This document shows positions 8,461-17,500 of a DNA stretch of 64,000 nucleotides, piece after piece. This stretch comes from an uncultured Mucilaginibacter sp. (GTDB taxonomy: Bacteria > Bacteroidota > Bacteroidia > Sphingobacteriales > Sphingobacteriaceae). The notes below the pieces were generated by a model. The model ran no database searches. It saw only the letters and a program-made list of their open reading frames with translations, and was not told the DNA's origin. The stretch lies in assembly GCA_903864275.1 (NCBI GenBank), contig CAIPFE010000014.1, positions 372,001-436,000 on the forward strand, read 5' to 3'. A program made the position numbers and the translations under genes. The stretch's first letter is position 1. Every line of letters begins with the position of its first letter.

Positions 8461-9891
8461 TATTTCGAACACATCCTTCAACGCCCGCTTAGCCGCATGA
8501 TACCCGCACATGCCGTGCACTCCTCCGCCTGGCGGCGTGGATGAGGAGCAGATGTAGATGCCCTTTGCAGAAGTTTTATAGGGCGACCAACGCAGTGCCG
8601 GCCTGGTAAACAGCTGCCTTATATCTATAACGCCGCCGTTTATATCGCCGCCGATATAGTTGGGGTTGTATTCCTCCATCTGGGCAGTATTCATGGTGTG
8701 TTTGGCTAAAATGGTTTCCTTAAAGCCGGGTGCAAAGCGTTCCACCTGGTTTTCAACGGCCGCTGTCATATTTGTCACCGAGCCAAAGGGGACATGGCAA
8801 TAGGCCCATGCCGTATGTTTGCCTTGCGGCGCCCGGGAAGGATCAAATATGCTGGGTTGCGCTAACAGAACGAACGGCTTTCCGAGCGTTTTTCCGCTCC
8901 ATATTTGCCGTTCGTAGTCGGCTATTTCTGCAAAAGTATTGCCCAGGTGGATTGTTCCCGCTTGCCGGCATGCTTCAGCAGCAAACGGGATTGGCGCGTC
9001 CAAAGCCCAATCTATTTTAAAAACACCCATACCGTAACGGTAGCGCTGCAGCTGCCATTTATAAATTGATGAAAAACGGTGGCCGGCAATATCCAGCAAT
9101 TGGCGTGGTGTAACATCAAATAAAACAGCATGCGCAGATGGCAGCTGCTCCATCGACCGTATATAAAAACCTGTTTCAATCTTCCCGCCCAATGAAATAA
9201 ACAGGGATGCCAAAGCATCGGCGATTTTGTTTGACCCGCCTTTCGGGATTGGCCAGCCTTTCACATGTGCCGAGATCATTAATACCAGGGCAATTGCCGA
9301 GGTTGCTAAATTAGTCAATGGTTCAATGGCATGCGCCGCCATTCCTGCAAAAAGGCCTTTCGCTTCCGGGGTTTTAAACCGTTTTGCCAAATGAGTCGCG
9401 GATGTTAGTGCGGATAAACCGAAACGTGCCATGGCTATTGGATGTTTGGGATAATGCAAGGGGCCTAAAACATCGGGCGCAATGGATGGCCAGTCATTTA
9501 CCAGTGGTTGCATCAGGTTAAGGTAAGCTTGTCTGTCAGCGCCTAATAAACCGGCGGTTTCTTCAATTGATCTTTTTAAAATGGCGGCTCTTCCATTATC
9601 AAAAGGATGAGCAGCATCAATGGCTGGGTAAATGTATTCGAGGCCGTGATCATTTAACGGCAACGTTTCAAAAAAGGGTGAGGCCGCCGCCATTGGGTGT
9701 ATAGCCGAACAGATATCATGCAAATATCCCGGCAAGGTGAGTTCGGCAGAACGAAGCCCTCCACCTATCGTTTGTTTGCCTTCGATCACTAAAACTGATA
9801 GCCCTTTTTGCTGCATTAAAATAGCCGCAGCCAAACCATTAGGACCGGAGCCAACTACAATTGCATCGTAATCGCGTTTTTCAAGCTGCAT
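8455..9891 (-). CDS. FAD-dependent oxidoreductase, phytoene-dehydrogenase-like
   Basis: A 478-residue flavoprotein. The N-terminal dinucleotide-binding motif (DAIVVGSGPNGLAAAILMQQ, about 9-28) is followed by VIEGKQTIGGGLRSAEL, typical of the CrtI/amine-oxidase superfamily, and a C-terminal FAD motif (ICSSSTPPGGGVHGMCGYHAA). It resembles the PYROXD2-like group rather than true carotenoid desaturases, and no crtB, crtY or other carotenoid gene is nearby. No signal peptide is visible. Its ATG follows the stop of the NIPSNAP gene directly (TAAATG), so the two are translationally coupled. The stop codon lies inside the inverted-repeat element at 8356-8460. Substrate unknown. Confidence 0.85.
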   Translation of the reverse strand: MQLEKRDYDAIVVGSGPNGLAAAILMQQKGLSVLVIEGKQTIGGGLRSAELTLPGYLHDICSAIHPMAAASPFFETLPLNDHGLEYIYPAIDAAHPFDNGRAAILKRSIEETAGLLGADRQAYLNLMQPLVNDWPSIAPDVLGPLHYPKHPIAMARFGLSALTSATHLAKRFKTPEAKGLFAGMAAHAIEPLTNLATSAIALVLMISAHVKGWPIPKGGSNKIADALASLFISLGGKIETGFYIRSMEQLPSAHAVLFDVTPRQLLDIAGHRFSSIYKWQLQRYRYGMGVFKIDWALDAPIPFAAEACRQAGTIHLGNTFAEIADYERQIWSGKTLGKPFVLLAQPSIFDPSRAPQGKHTAWAYCHVPFGSVTNMTAAVENQVERFAPGFKETILAKHTMNTAQMEEYNPNYIGGDINGGVIDIRQLFTRPALRWSPYKTSAKGIYICSSSTPPGGGVHGMCGYHAAKRALKDVFEIV

Positions 9892-10689
9892 TTAAAAGTC
9901 AGAATATGCGGCAGGGTGCAGAAATACAACATCAATGTGCGAAACATTATTCTGGTACTCGGCTTTTGCCGAAAGAGTTTTCCAATACGGATCGTTGCCA
10001 AAAGCTTTCCATAGCCTGTCATGGTCGGTCATATTGTTAAATGTGACCATATACACAAGGTTGGGCATGTGGCTGCCCGCCAAAACTTCAGAATAAAATA
10101 CGGCATTAAACCCAAGCCGCTTAAAAAGAGCCACCTCGTCGCCATCATTAAACATTTTCACCTTGTTAACATTATAGCTTTCAGTTGGGCTTTCGTAACT
10201 GCGCAGCTCATAAACACGCTCGGCTTTGTTTGCTGTAAGTTCCGGCACACCGGGTCCGGGCATTTTGGGGAAGGCGCGAAGGACTATCGTTTCCAACCGG
10301 GTATATACCGGATCATTGTAAATAGTGGAGATATAATCCTTTCCATCGGTGATATATTGCTGATCGTTCATAAGCTTTTGATCAGCATTTTCTAGCTGGT
10401 TCCAGGCAGAAAAAGGCGTAAAAACATAGATGCGCCTGCCTAAAGTATCGCTTTCAACCGGCTTAAATACACCTACATTTTTGATACCCATACGGTGCAT
10501 AGCCGGGATATACGCGTTTTGCAGGTAATTGCTAAGGCGGTCTTCCTGCGATTGCGTTTTCAGGTGGTATATTTTCAGCTGGTAATAATATTTACCTGCA
10601 GCATTAGCATAGGTTGACAAGCAGATGCTGATAAAAAAAGTAAAAACAGTTAAGAATAAGCCGAAAGGAGTTTTGCAAGCAGGTTTCAT
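9892..10689 (-). CDS. NIPSNAP-family secreted protein
   Basis: A 265-residue protein with a Sec signal peptide (about 1-30, ending STYANAAG) and two ferredoxin-like NIPSNAP repeats. The first starts YYYQLKIYHLKT; the second starts ERVYELRSYESPT and contains a MVTFNNMTDHDRLWKAF stretch. NIPSNAP domains are dimeric alpha-beta barrel folds, and their bacterial function is poorly defined. The gene ends in TAA followed at once by the ATG of the FAD oxidoreductase gene. The coupling suggests a joint role, but this protein is predicted to be exported while the oxidoreductase has no visible signal. Confidence 0.85.
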   Translation of the reverse strand: MKPACKTPFGLFLTVFTFFISICLSTYANAAGKYYYQLKIYHLKTQSQEDRLSNYLQNAYIPAMHRMGIKNVGVFKPVESDTLGRRIYVFTPFSAWNQLENADQKLMNDQQYITDGKDYISTIYNDPVYTRLETIVLRAFPKMPGPGVPELTANKAERVYELRSYESPTESYNVNKVKMFNDGDEVALFKRLGFNAVFYSEVLAGSHMPNLVYMVTFNNMTDHDRLWKAFGNDPYWKTLSAKAEYQNNVSHIDVVFLHPAAYSDF

Positions 10690-10756
10690 AAATTAAAGGT
10701 GAAATTATAAAGGTGAAATTAATTCTTTCCTATGATATTCATTAGTAATTTTTTTG

Positions 10757-10766
10757 CGAACGTTCG
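10757..10766. promoter_or_regulatory. Perfect 10-base palindrome, possible LacI-type operator
   Basis: CGAACGTTCG lies in the 132-base gap upstream of the NIPSNAP gene (start 10689). The central AACGTT with a CG axis resembles LacI/GalR-family operators. No LacI-family gene is present in the window, so the call rests on the palindrome and its position alone. Confidence 0.3.
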
Positions 10767-10821
10767 TTGGTCAAGTCACTGCTAACAAGACGCTGTATTG
10801 ATTCAGCAGGCGCAAATAACT

Positions 10822-13275
10822 TTACCTAACCCATTTACTTGCCAGCAGCTTCATAAAATACCCGCCCACAACGCTGCGGGCCTGGAAACCGACCATTTTG
10901 CCATCTGTAGTTTCGTGCCAGTCGCTCAGCGGTACGCGTGTTGGGGTTTCTATAGCATATTTGTAAACCGGGTCGGTTAGTGCTTTAAAATCCTTTTGGC
11001 TGTCGGCTAATGAGGCCGTCCATACTATCCAGTCGGATTTTGTATAGGTTTTGCGGCTATCTAACGGCAAGCCGAATTTATTTTGTTTTGTTAGGTAGTA
11101 GTTTACCTCTTTTTTATAAACGGCAGGCGAAAACAAGTTCAGGCCCAAAACCTTATCCCAAACTAAGTTATATTTTTGGCTCCAGGTATCGTTGCTTCCA
11201 AATACCAGTGCATAATGATCCCCGGCATTGGCCATTTGTACCCATTTGGCCGCCATTCCGCTCGCCAGTGTCCAATATGTTTTTGCGGTACTCTTTTGGC
11301 CCAATTTATTGGCTAAAACAGCGTAAGCTCCCAAAGCAACGATGGCTTTTACAGAAAGGTTCGCATTGTGCGCAAGGTGCCCGGCAAAATCATCGGTACA
11401 CAACTGGTTACCCGGATCGAGGCCATTTTCACTTAGATATTTAGCCCAGGAGCTCAGTGTTTTCCAGTGTTTTTTTGCAAATTTCGCATTACCCTCTGCC
11501 TTGGCTATTGCAGCGGTAAGAATGATCATATTGCCCGATTCCTCAACAGGCATATTCTCGCCATAGGTTTGCCCGTTCGCAATCGGGTAAGTACCGAGAT
11601 CATGCGCGGCGAAATTGTTTTTCCACATACTGCTTTCGCAATAGTGAAATATGCCATTTAACATGCCTTCCTGAAGTTTTGGATTATAAAGCAAGTACAA
11701 GGGCGCCGACGGATAGGTTACATCAACAGTATTTATAGAGCCGTTGCTAAAATTCTCTTTTGACAGAAATAAAATATCACCCTGTGGGCTTCTCAACAGC
11801 TGATGGGCCGAGATACTTTGCCGGTAAGCCAATGCACACAGATCCGCGTAGTTTTTTCCGCCTGCTTTGACCGCTGCGCCGTATACGCCATTGTTGAAGG
11901 CGCCGCATTTTTGCATTACCGACCTGTATTGAGCGGCAGCATTGAATAACTCTTTTTCAATAGTTGCGCCACTTAATTTCCACCAGGGCTTTAGGTTTTG
12001 CCCGAAATATTGCACGGAGTAAAGATCGTCGTAACCCAATTCAACAAAGTTTTCTCGTACAGCGGGGCCGACACTTCCAAAATTTAGCACGGTATTTAAT
12101 TCCAGCATCTTCCCGGTTTTATATGCGGGTTTGATGTTCCCGGTAACGAATGCAGTTGCAGATCCCCCTTGCCCAGTTATGTATTGCGATTCATCTGCCG
12201 ATCGCGGTACAGCAACGTACATGTAGCCCCAGTCGATCCGCAAATCATCCCCTTTCTTCTTTAATACCGGCTGGGCCAAAGTGCCCGACTTTAGAATTGA
12301 CAATGAAGATGCCACATATTTTTGGGCGCTTACCTGCTGCGATGGGTTATTGACTGTGATAGCGGTTGATGCGCTCAACAAAACCTTTACATCATGGTTT
12401 TTGCCATCGTTTGATTTTATTTTATAGGAGATATAAGAAACCGGCCTCGAAAAAATATCCAGGTCATTCATGAGCAAAGGCGAGGTAAAAGTAAGCTCGA
12501 GGTCAACGCCTACACATTCAAAATTATAGATGGTTTGGGTTGCATTAACTACGACACTTTTTTGTTTGGCAAGCAGTACACCGTTGGAAGGCGCTTTAAC
12601 AGCATCTAACAAACCCGCATTCAGCCACGAGCCCCCGGCCGTATTGGCGCAATGGATAGCCAGCACGTTTTGGCCTTTTACCAGTTTATTTTTAAATTTA
12701 TCTTTAAGCGGTATCAGCTTAAAATCACTCGTCCAGCCGACAAAGTTGTACACTTCTTTTCCGTTCAGGTAAACTTCAATATTATCATCATGGTGCAGCT
12801 TTAAAACCAGCTGATTGATATTTAAATCGTTAAGGCTAAATACGCGCCTAACCCATATATCTTTGCTGGTCCACAAGGTTTTGGCCTGTTGTTTATCGTC
12901 GGTAAAAGGGGCAGTGCCGGTTTGCCAGCCGCTGTCATCATATTGTATGTCTTCCCAATCTCCGGCAGGTGCAGTTTCCGTGTATTTACATTGATACGTT
13001 TGCTCATCGGAAGCAGGTAAAATAGTTTTATACACTGCAGGGTCTTTGCCCATAAACCGATAAGCCGTACCATCTACTTTTATCAAGCCCAGCAAAGATT
13101 GGTCCTTGCCTGTCCAATGTTTTGTTGATGAACGATTTAAATCGTCCGTAAACGACCAGATGCTGAAATAGGTATTGTGACTGATCAGCGGATAAGCCGG
13201 GGCCTTTTTAGCCTGCGCGCTGGCTGAATTATTGAAGGAAAATATAGCTATTACCCACAGGATGCCTTTTCTCAT
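10822..13275 (-). CDS. Secreted glutaminase-like protein (DUF4964/DUF5127/DUF4965/DUF1793 type)
   Basis: An 817-residue protein with a signal peptide (about 1-20, NNSASAQAKK). A short N-terminal domain starts PAYPLISHNTYFSIWSF, as in fungal glutaminase A relatives. A jelly-roll-like region (about 100-230, with VRRVFSLNDLN, DDNIEVYLNGKEV and LAIHCANTAGG) looks like a carbohydrate-binding insertion. It is followed by the DUF5127-like region and a helical DUF4965/DUF1793 domain (about 470-817, with DLGTYPIANGQTYGENMPVEESG and AGDHYALVFGSNDTWSQKYN). The fungal relatives are described as glutaminases; bacterial homologues are common in carbohydrate loci and their true substrate is uncertain. It is exported like most proteins of the neighbouring sugar island. 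Confidence 0.8.
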   Translation of the reverse strand: MRKGILWVIAIFSFNNSASAQAKKAPAYPLISHNTYFSIWSFTDDLNRSSTKHWTGKDQSLLGLIKVDGTAYRFMGKDPAVYKTILPASDEQTYQCKYTETAPAGDWEDIQYDDSGWQTGTAPFTDDKQQAKTLWTSKDIWVRRVFSLNDLNINQLVLKLHHDDNIEVYLNGKEVYNFVGWTSDFKLIPLKDKFKNKLVKGQNVLAIHCANTAGGSWLNAGLLDAVKAPSNGVLLAKQKSVVVNATQTIYNFECVGVDLELTFTSPLLMNDLDIFSRPVSYISYKIKSNDGKNHDVKVLLSASTAITVNNPSQQVSAQKYVASSLSILKSGTLAQPVLKKKGDDLRIDWGYMYVAVPRSADESQYITGQGGSATAFVTGNIKPAYKTGKMLELNTVLNFGSVGPAVRENFVELGYDDLYSVQYFGQNLKPWWKLSGATIEKELFNAAAQYRSVMQKCGAFNNGVYGAAVKAGGKNYADLCALAYRQSISAHQLLRSPQGDILFLSKENFSNGSINTVDVTYPSAPLYLLYNPKLQEGMLNGIFHYCESSMWKNNFAAHDLGTYPIANGQTYGENMPVEESGNMIILTAAIAKAEGNAKFAKKHWKTLSSWAKYLSENGLDPGNQLCTDDFAGHLAHNANLSVKAIVALGAYAVLANKLGQKSTAKTYWTLASGMAAKWVQMANAGDHYALVFGSNDTWSQKYNLVWDKVLGLNLFSPAVYKKEVNYYLTKQNKFGLPLDSRKTYTKSDWIVWTASLADSQKDFKALTDPVYKYAIETPTRVPLSDWHETTDGKMVGFQARSVVGGYFMKLLASKWVR

Positions 13276-13428
13276 AGATCATAGTTTTTTGTCCATAGAC
13301 CATAGTCCATAGACGATGGTTTTATTTATTTTAAAACTAACACCATTTCTACCATGGCCCATGCACTATCGACGTCTTACCTTTTTTACCATGGTCCATG
13401 GACTATCGACCATGGACTTCCTACTCCT
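13276..13428. repeat. Intergenic word array (CCATAGTC / CCATGGTC words)
   Basis: The gap holds repeated variants of CCATAGACC, ATAGTCCATAG and GACGATGG on the left, then ACCATGGTCCATGG, ACTATCGACCATGG words on the right. The two halves are partly complementary and could fold into a long imperfect hairpin. No open reading frame or clear promoter was seen. Confidence 0.7.
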
Positions 13429-14193
13429 CTAAAGCTCCCTCACCCAGATATTACGGAAACTAAGCGGCTTGCTTTTATCCCCATGTGCCTGCAGCTTTAT
13501 AGGCGACGGGCCGTGTGCCTTGTAAACCGGTTTACCGATGTATAATGTAGGGCCGATCAGCGTAAAATTATTCTCAACCAATACACCATTGAATAATACG
13601 GTCACACGTGCGGGGGTTTTTACAGAACCGTCATCGTTAAAGGTGGGTGCAGTCCATATCACATCATAAACTTGCCATTCGCCAACTTTGCGGCCAGGGT
13701 TAGCTAATGGGATAGCTTGTTTGTAAATACTGCCGGCCATGCCGTTAACGTAAGTTTTATTGTTGTAAGGATCCAACACCTGTAATTCATACCCGTCGTC
13801 GCCTTTGCCGGTTGAGGCCAGGAAAACGCCGCTGTTACCACGTGCCTGTCCCGATCCTTCGAGGCCTTCGGGTTCGCGCCACTCGATGTGCAGCTGGTAA
13901 TTGGTGAATGATTTTTTGGTTTCTATATTGCCGTAATTTTTATTTACAGTAACTATGCCATCGTGAACGTCCCATTTGGCGGGTGATTTATCATTATTTT
14001 GCACCCATTCGTCCAGATTTTTACCATCAAATAAAATAATGGCATCGGATGGCGCATCACCAAGGGTGGCACCCGGTGTAACCACTTTTGGGATGGGGTC
14101 CCATACTTCTGTATCTTCAGGCTTTGCCTGCTGCGCATTTGCCATAAAACAGCTTGCTGCTAATAGTCCGGTTAAAATTATCGAGTATTTCAT
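13429..14193 (-). CDS. DUF1080 protein, 3-keto-disaccharide hydrolase family
   Basis: A 254-residue protein. A signal peptide (about 1-21, FMANAQQ) is followed by a concanavalin-like beta-sandwich of the DUF1080 family. Family hallmarks are visible: ILFDGKNLDEWV near the start, EWREPEG, RGNSGVFL, YELQVLDPY, GEWQVYDVIWTAP and the closing RNIWVREL. Members of this family have been shown to hydrolyse 3-keto-glycosides, and many others are uncharacterised. Export to the periplasm places it with the GMC dehydrogenases of the cluster, which could make such keto-sugars. It is the most downstream enzyme gene of the sugar island and is followed by a word array. Confidence 0.88.
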   Translation of the reverse strand: MKYSIILTGLLAASCFMANAQQAKPEDTEVWDPIPKVVTPGATLGDAPSDAIILFDGKNLDEWVQNNDKSPAKWDVHDGIVTVNKNYGNIETKKSFTNYQLHIEWREPEGLEGSGQARGNSGVFLASTGKGDDGYELQVLDPYNNKTYVNGMAGSIYKQAIPLANPGRKVGEWQVYDVIWTAPTFNDDGSVKTPARVTVLFNGVLVENNFTLIGPTLYIGKPVYKAHGPSPIKLQAHGDKSKPLSFRNIWVREL

Positions 14194-14299
14194 ATTTTGG
14201 GTTTATTGGTTCATTGGTTCATTAGTTCATTGGTTCATTAGTTCATTGGTGACAGCGACTACTCACTATTCACCACTCTCACTATTCACCACTGACCAT
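14194..14299. repeat. Intergenic word array (TTCATTGG / TCACTATTC words)
   Basis: Five tandem copies of TTCATTGGTTCATTAG-like words (14203-14248) are followed by ACTCACTATTCACCACT words (14258-14296). Neighbouring copies differ by single bases. The region separates two same-strand genes and contains no open reading frame. Confidence 0.75.
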
Positions 14300-15181
14300 T
14301 TACACATGTAAAACATTCTTACAGTAACTGGCGCTTTCCTTTATACTTACAGCAGGGTCGATATTTATATAGTTTTCCTGCTCTACTATAAAATGTTTAA
14401 GGCCGGAAATCTTGATGTTAGCATTGCTTAATATCGCCTTGAAATTGATGCTGCCTTTACCTATCTCGGTATTTATGTCGGTATTCTTTTTATCCCTGTC
14501 TTTTATATGGCAAAGTGCATACCTTCCGGGATGCTGTTCAAATATCTTCACCGGGTCCTGGCCGGCGCGGACTACCCAGAAGATATCCATTTCCATGTGT
14601 ACCAGTGCCGGGTCGGTGTTTTTTAGCAGGACATCGTAAAATGTTGTGCCGTCCACCGGCTTCCATTCGAAATTATGGTTATGATAGCCCAGCTTTAATC
14701 CCGATTTTTTGCATATTTCAGCGGCCTTATTCATTTTTTCAGCAGCTTTTTTAAACTGGTCGGCGCTTTTTAAAACTTCTTCGTTAACGGAGGGAATGAT
14801 CACATATTGCATCCCTGTGATATTCGCCGCCTCGATATAGCTTTCCAGGTCTTTTGTCTTCCCCTGCACAAAATATTCGTCCATGCCGAAATGCGCGCTT
14901 GGTGTTTTAAGGCCGTTCGATTTTAACAAGGCGCTAAAGGCCTTTGCATCCAGCCCCCAAAAGCCATGCTCTTTCGAATAGCCGAATGGCTCAACCTCTT
15001 TGTACCCGGCAACCGCAACTTTGGCGATCCAGCCTTTTACGTCCTTGGGCAGTTGGTCGCGAAGGCTGTATAGCTGTAAGCCAACAACTCGCTGTGGCGC
15101 CGCCGATAATAAATTGGGCGCGATCATCATTCCTGCGGAAACTACTCCGGCTTGTGTTAAAAATTCTCTCCTGGTGGTCAT
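14300..15181 (-). CDS. Tat-exported TIM-barrel sugar isomerase/epimerase-like protein
   Basis: A 293-residue protein. A twin-arginine signal (TTRREFLTQAGVVSAGMMI, about 2-20) is followed by an AP-endonuclease-2-type TIM barrel starting RVVGLQLYSLRDQLPKD. Probable metal-ligand segments are LGYHNHNFEW, MEMDIFWVV, CHIKDRD and FIVEQENY, as in xylose-isomerase-like folds. Family members include isomerases, epimerases and lyases acting on keto-sugars. The Tat signal places it in the periplasm with the GMC enzymes and DUF1080. It is related in layout to the protein encoded at 31119-32033. The exact reaction is not deducible. Confidence 0.85.
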   Translation of the reverse strand: MTTRREFLTQAGVVSAGMMIAPNLLSAAPQRVVGLQLYSLRDQLPKDVKGWIAKVAVAGYKEVEPFGYSKEHGFWGLDAKAFSALLKSNGLKTPSAHFGMDEYFVQGKTKDLESYIEAANITGMQYVIIPSVNEEVLKSADQFKKAAEKMNKAAEICKKSGLKLGYHNHNFEWKPVDGTTFYDVLLKNTDPALVHMEMDIFWVVRAGQDPVKIFEQHPGRYALCHIKDRDKKNTDINTEIGKGSINFKAILSNANIKISGLKHFIVEQENYINIDPAVSIKESASYCKNVLHV

Positions 15182-15326
15182 TGCTTTTGGTTAATTGGTT
15201 CATTAGTTCATTGGTAGCTGCGGCGAATAGTTCATAGATCATGGTTCATAGTTCATGGTAGTTGCATTGGGTTATGGGCAAATGCAAACCACTCACCACT
15301 CACTTAATCAACTACTTAACTAATCA
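15182..15326. repeat. Intergenic word array (TTCATTAG / TTCATAG / ACTCACC words)
   Basis: The left part repeats TTCATTAGTTCATTGG and TTCATAGATCATGG words; the right part repeats CCACTCACC and AACTACTTAACTAATCAC words. It has the same design as the neighbouring gaps. No coding sequence or standard terminator was recognised. Confidence 0.7.
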
Positions 15327-16217
15327 CTATACATCACAAATATGTATAGCCTGTTTCAGCGAAGCTATTTTATCTTCCCTTGCCGGGACAAATTCCTGGG
15401 CAACAAATCCTTTGAAACCGGTAGCTACAATGGCGCGCATTACCGCCGGGTAATACATTTCCTGGGTATCGTCTATTTCATGCCGTCCGGGTACACCGCC
15501 GGTATGATAATGATTGATATACTGGTGGTAATCGGTTATGTTCCTGATAATGTCACCTTCCATTATCTGCATATGATAAATATCAAAAAGCAGCTTAAAG
15601 TTTTCAGAGTTTAATCTTTTAGCTAGCTCCACTCCCCATTCAACACGGTCGCACTGGTAATCTTTGTGGTCTACCTTGCTGTTCAAAAGCTCCATCGTTA
15701 AAACCACCTTATGTTTTTCGGCCAAAGCGATCAGTGGTTTAAGGCCTTCAACACTGTTGTTCCAGCCGGTTTCATTGTCCTTTCCGCGGCGACTGCCACT
15801 AAAGCAAATGAGGTTGGTGTAACCGTTTTTCGCCACAAGGGGTATCATTTCCGAATAGTTTTTAAACAGCCTGGCGTGAAATTGCTTATCGTTAAATCCG
15901 TCGGTAAGGTTAATTTCGGCGCCATTACACATGGGCGAATCCAAACCGAACTGTTGAAGAACAGGCCATTCCTTCGGCCCACAAAGGTCGATTCCTGTTA
16001 AACCAATATCTTTAGCCACAACACAAAGCTGGCTCAAAGTCAGGTTGTTATACGCCCATGGACAAACCGAATGATTTATATTTCCCTTGAGCTTATCCGT
16101 AAGCATTTCCCTGTTTTCTTCTTTTTTAAATGATGATAACACGCCTGCCGCTGTGATCGCCGCAGTGCCGGCAACGATATTCCTGATTGCTGACCTCCGG
16201 TTTTGATTTATTGCCAT
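15327..16217 (-). CDS. Hydroxypyruvate-isomerase-like TIM-barrel protein, probably exported
   Basis: A 296-residue protein. The N-terminus NQNRRSAIRNIVAGTAAITAAGVL looks like a twin-arginine signal. The barrel starts HSVCPWAYNNLTLSQLC and carries VVLTMELLNSK, LLFDIYHMQIMEGD, YHTGGVPGRHEID and FVAQEFVP, the glutamate, aspartate, histidine and glutamate segments of the Hyi-type group. The FDIYHMQ segment is characteristic of hydroxypyruvate isomerase relatives. The gene lies 13 bases after the MFS transporter gene at 16230, so the two are probably co-transcribed. Its true substrate in this context is probably a keto-sugar, which is inference. Confidence 0.85.
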   Translation of the reverse strand: MAINQNRRSAIRNIVAGTAAITAAGVLSSFKKEENREMLTDKLKGNINHSVCPWAYNNLTLSQLCVVAKDIGLTGIDLCGPKEWPVLQQFGLDSPMCNGAEINLTDGFNDKQFHARLFKNYSEMIPLVAKNGYTNLICFSGSRRGKDNETGWNNSVEGLKPLIALAEKHKVVLTMELLNSKVDHKDYQCDRVEWGVELAKRLNSENFKLLFDIYHMQIMEGDIIRNITDYHQYINHYHTGGVPGRHEIDDTQEMYYPAVMRAIVATGFKGFVAQEFVPAREDKIASLKQAIHICDV

Positions 16218-16229
16218 AAAAGAATTTAT

Positions 16230-17480
16230 TTATATTTCTACTTGTGCAGAAGGCTCCTCAATATCTAACCCCGACTGCATTTCTGTATGATCTTTATCAT
16301 GGAACAATAACATAAACAATATCATTACCACGGCTGCTATGCCGCCCGGCACCAGCCATATACTTTGCCAGTTGTGCGATGTTTCTGAAATTTTCCAGTG
16401 ATCGACTATCGGACCTGAAAGATTGTAGCCTATCAACATCCCTAAACCATAAGTGGCAAGCGTAATAAAACCCTGGGCCGAGCTTTTAAAACGCTCGCCG
16501 GCATGTTTGTCTGTATAGATCTGACCGGTAACAAAGAAAAAGTCGTAACAAATACCATGAATCGCAATACCGACGATCAGCATCCAGTAGTTATCGTCCA
16601 CATTGCCGTAAGCAAAGCACGCATAACGGATGGCCCAGGCAAGCATACCCAAGGCAAGCATTTTTTTAACGCCGAGCCTTACAAAAAACAGCGGCATCAG
16701 CGCCATAAAAAAGAGCTCTGAAAACTGCCCCAGCGATTGTACGGCGGCGGCCCTTTTCATACCGATCTCGTTTAAAAAAGGATTGGTAAAGTTATAATAG
16801 AAAGCAAGCGGTATACAGATAGCTACTGAAGCAAGAAAAAACACCAGGTACGACCTTTTCTTTAGCAACCCAATAGCGTCGAGCCCTATAATTTCGCCGA
16901 GTGAAACTTTTTGGCCACGCTTTGGCGGAGGGGTATCAGGCAAAGTAAAACTAAACAATCCTAATACCAGTGAAGCAATTGCCGCCATCCGGAAGGTGAG
17001 GACAAGTGAGCCGCTTTTTTCCCATTCAAGCCATCCAATGATCAGCCCGGCAATCATCCACCCGGCGGTTCCAAAAATGCGGATGACGGGAAACTGTTTA
17101 CTCGGATTTTGTAATTGTTTAAATGAAACCGAATTAACCAATGCCAGTGTTGGCATAAAGATGATCATGTAAAATAAAATGTTTGGGTAAAACTTGTCGA
17201 AGTCGGTTACCGTCGTTGCGTAATACAGCGAGGCCGCCCCTAACAAATGTAAAATACCCAGTATTTTTTGTGCTGCAAAATAGCGGTCGGCGATAAGGCC
17301 GATAATAAAGGGGGCCAATATCGCACCCAATGCCTGGGTTGCGTAGGCCACCCCATTTTGCACGCCCGTTGCATGAAGGGTTGTAGTTAAATATGTCCCC
17401 ATGGTTACAAACCATGCGCCCCAGATAAAAAACTCCAGGAACATCATAAAAGATAACTTTATCCTGATGGCAGCCGTCAT
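16230..17480 (-). CDS. MFS transporter, nucleoside:proton symporter (NupG-like) family
   Basis: A 416-residue integral membrane protein with about twelve hydrophobic helices. The N-terminus (RIKLSFMMFLEFFIWGAWFV) and the segment following helix 4 (VNSVSFKQLQNPSKQFPVIRIFGT) match the nucleoside/H+ symporter branch of MFS. In sugar-oxidation clusters of Bacteroidota this branch often sits beside Gfo/Idh and TIM-barrel genes, so it may import glycosides or keto-sugars rather than nucleosides. It lies 20 bases downstream of the cytochrome gene and 13 bases upstream of the Hyi-like gene. Confidence 0.88.
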   Translation of the reverse strand: MTAAIRIKLSFMMFLEFFIWGAWFVTMGTYLTTTLHATGVQNGVAYATQALGAILAPFIIGLIADRYFAAQKILGILHLLGAASLYYATTVTDFDKFYPNILFYMIIFMPTLALVNSVSFKQLQNPSKQFPVIRIFGTAGWMIAGLIIGWLEWEKSGSLVLTFRMAAIASLVLGLFSFTLPDTPPPKRGQKVSLGEIIGLDAIGLLKKRSYLVFFLASVAICIPLAFYYNFTNPFLNEIGMKRAAAVQSLGQFSELFFMALMPLFFVRLGVKKMLALGMLAWAIRYACFAYGNVDDNYWMLIVGIAIHGICYDFFFVTGQIYTDKHAGERFKSSAQGFITLATYGLGMLIGYNLSGPIVDHWKISETSHNWQSIWLVPGGIAAVVMILFMLLFHDKDHTEMQSGLDIEEPSAQVEI

Positions 17481-17500
17481 GGTTTATAATTTAAATGAAC

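Noticed and set aside
8455..9891. Assignment as carotenoid phytoene desaturase (crtI)
   Set aside because: No carotenoid genes are nearby, and the sequence fits the wider CrtI-like/PYROXD2 group with unknown substrates better.
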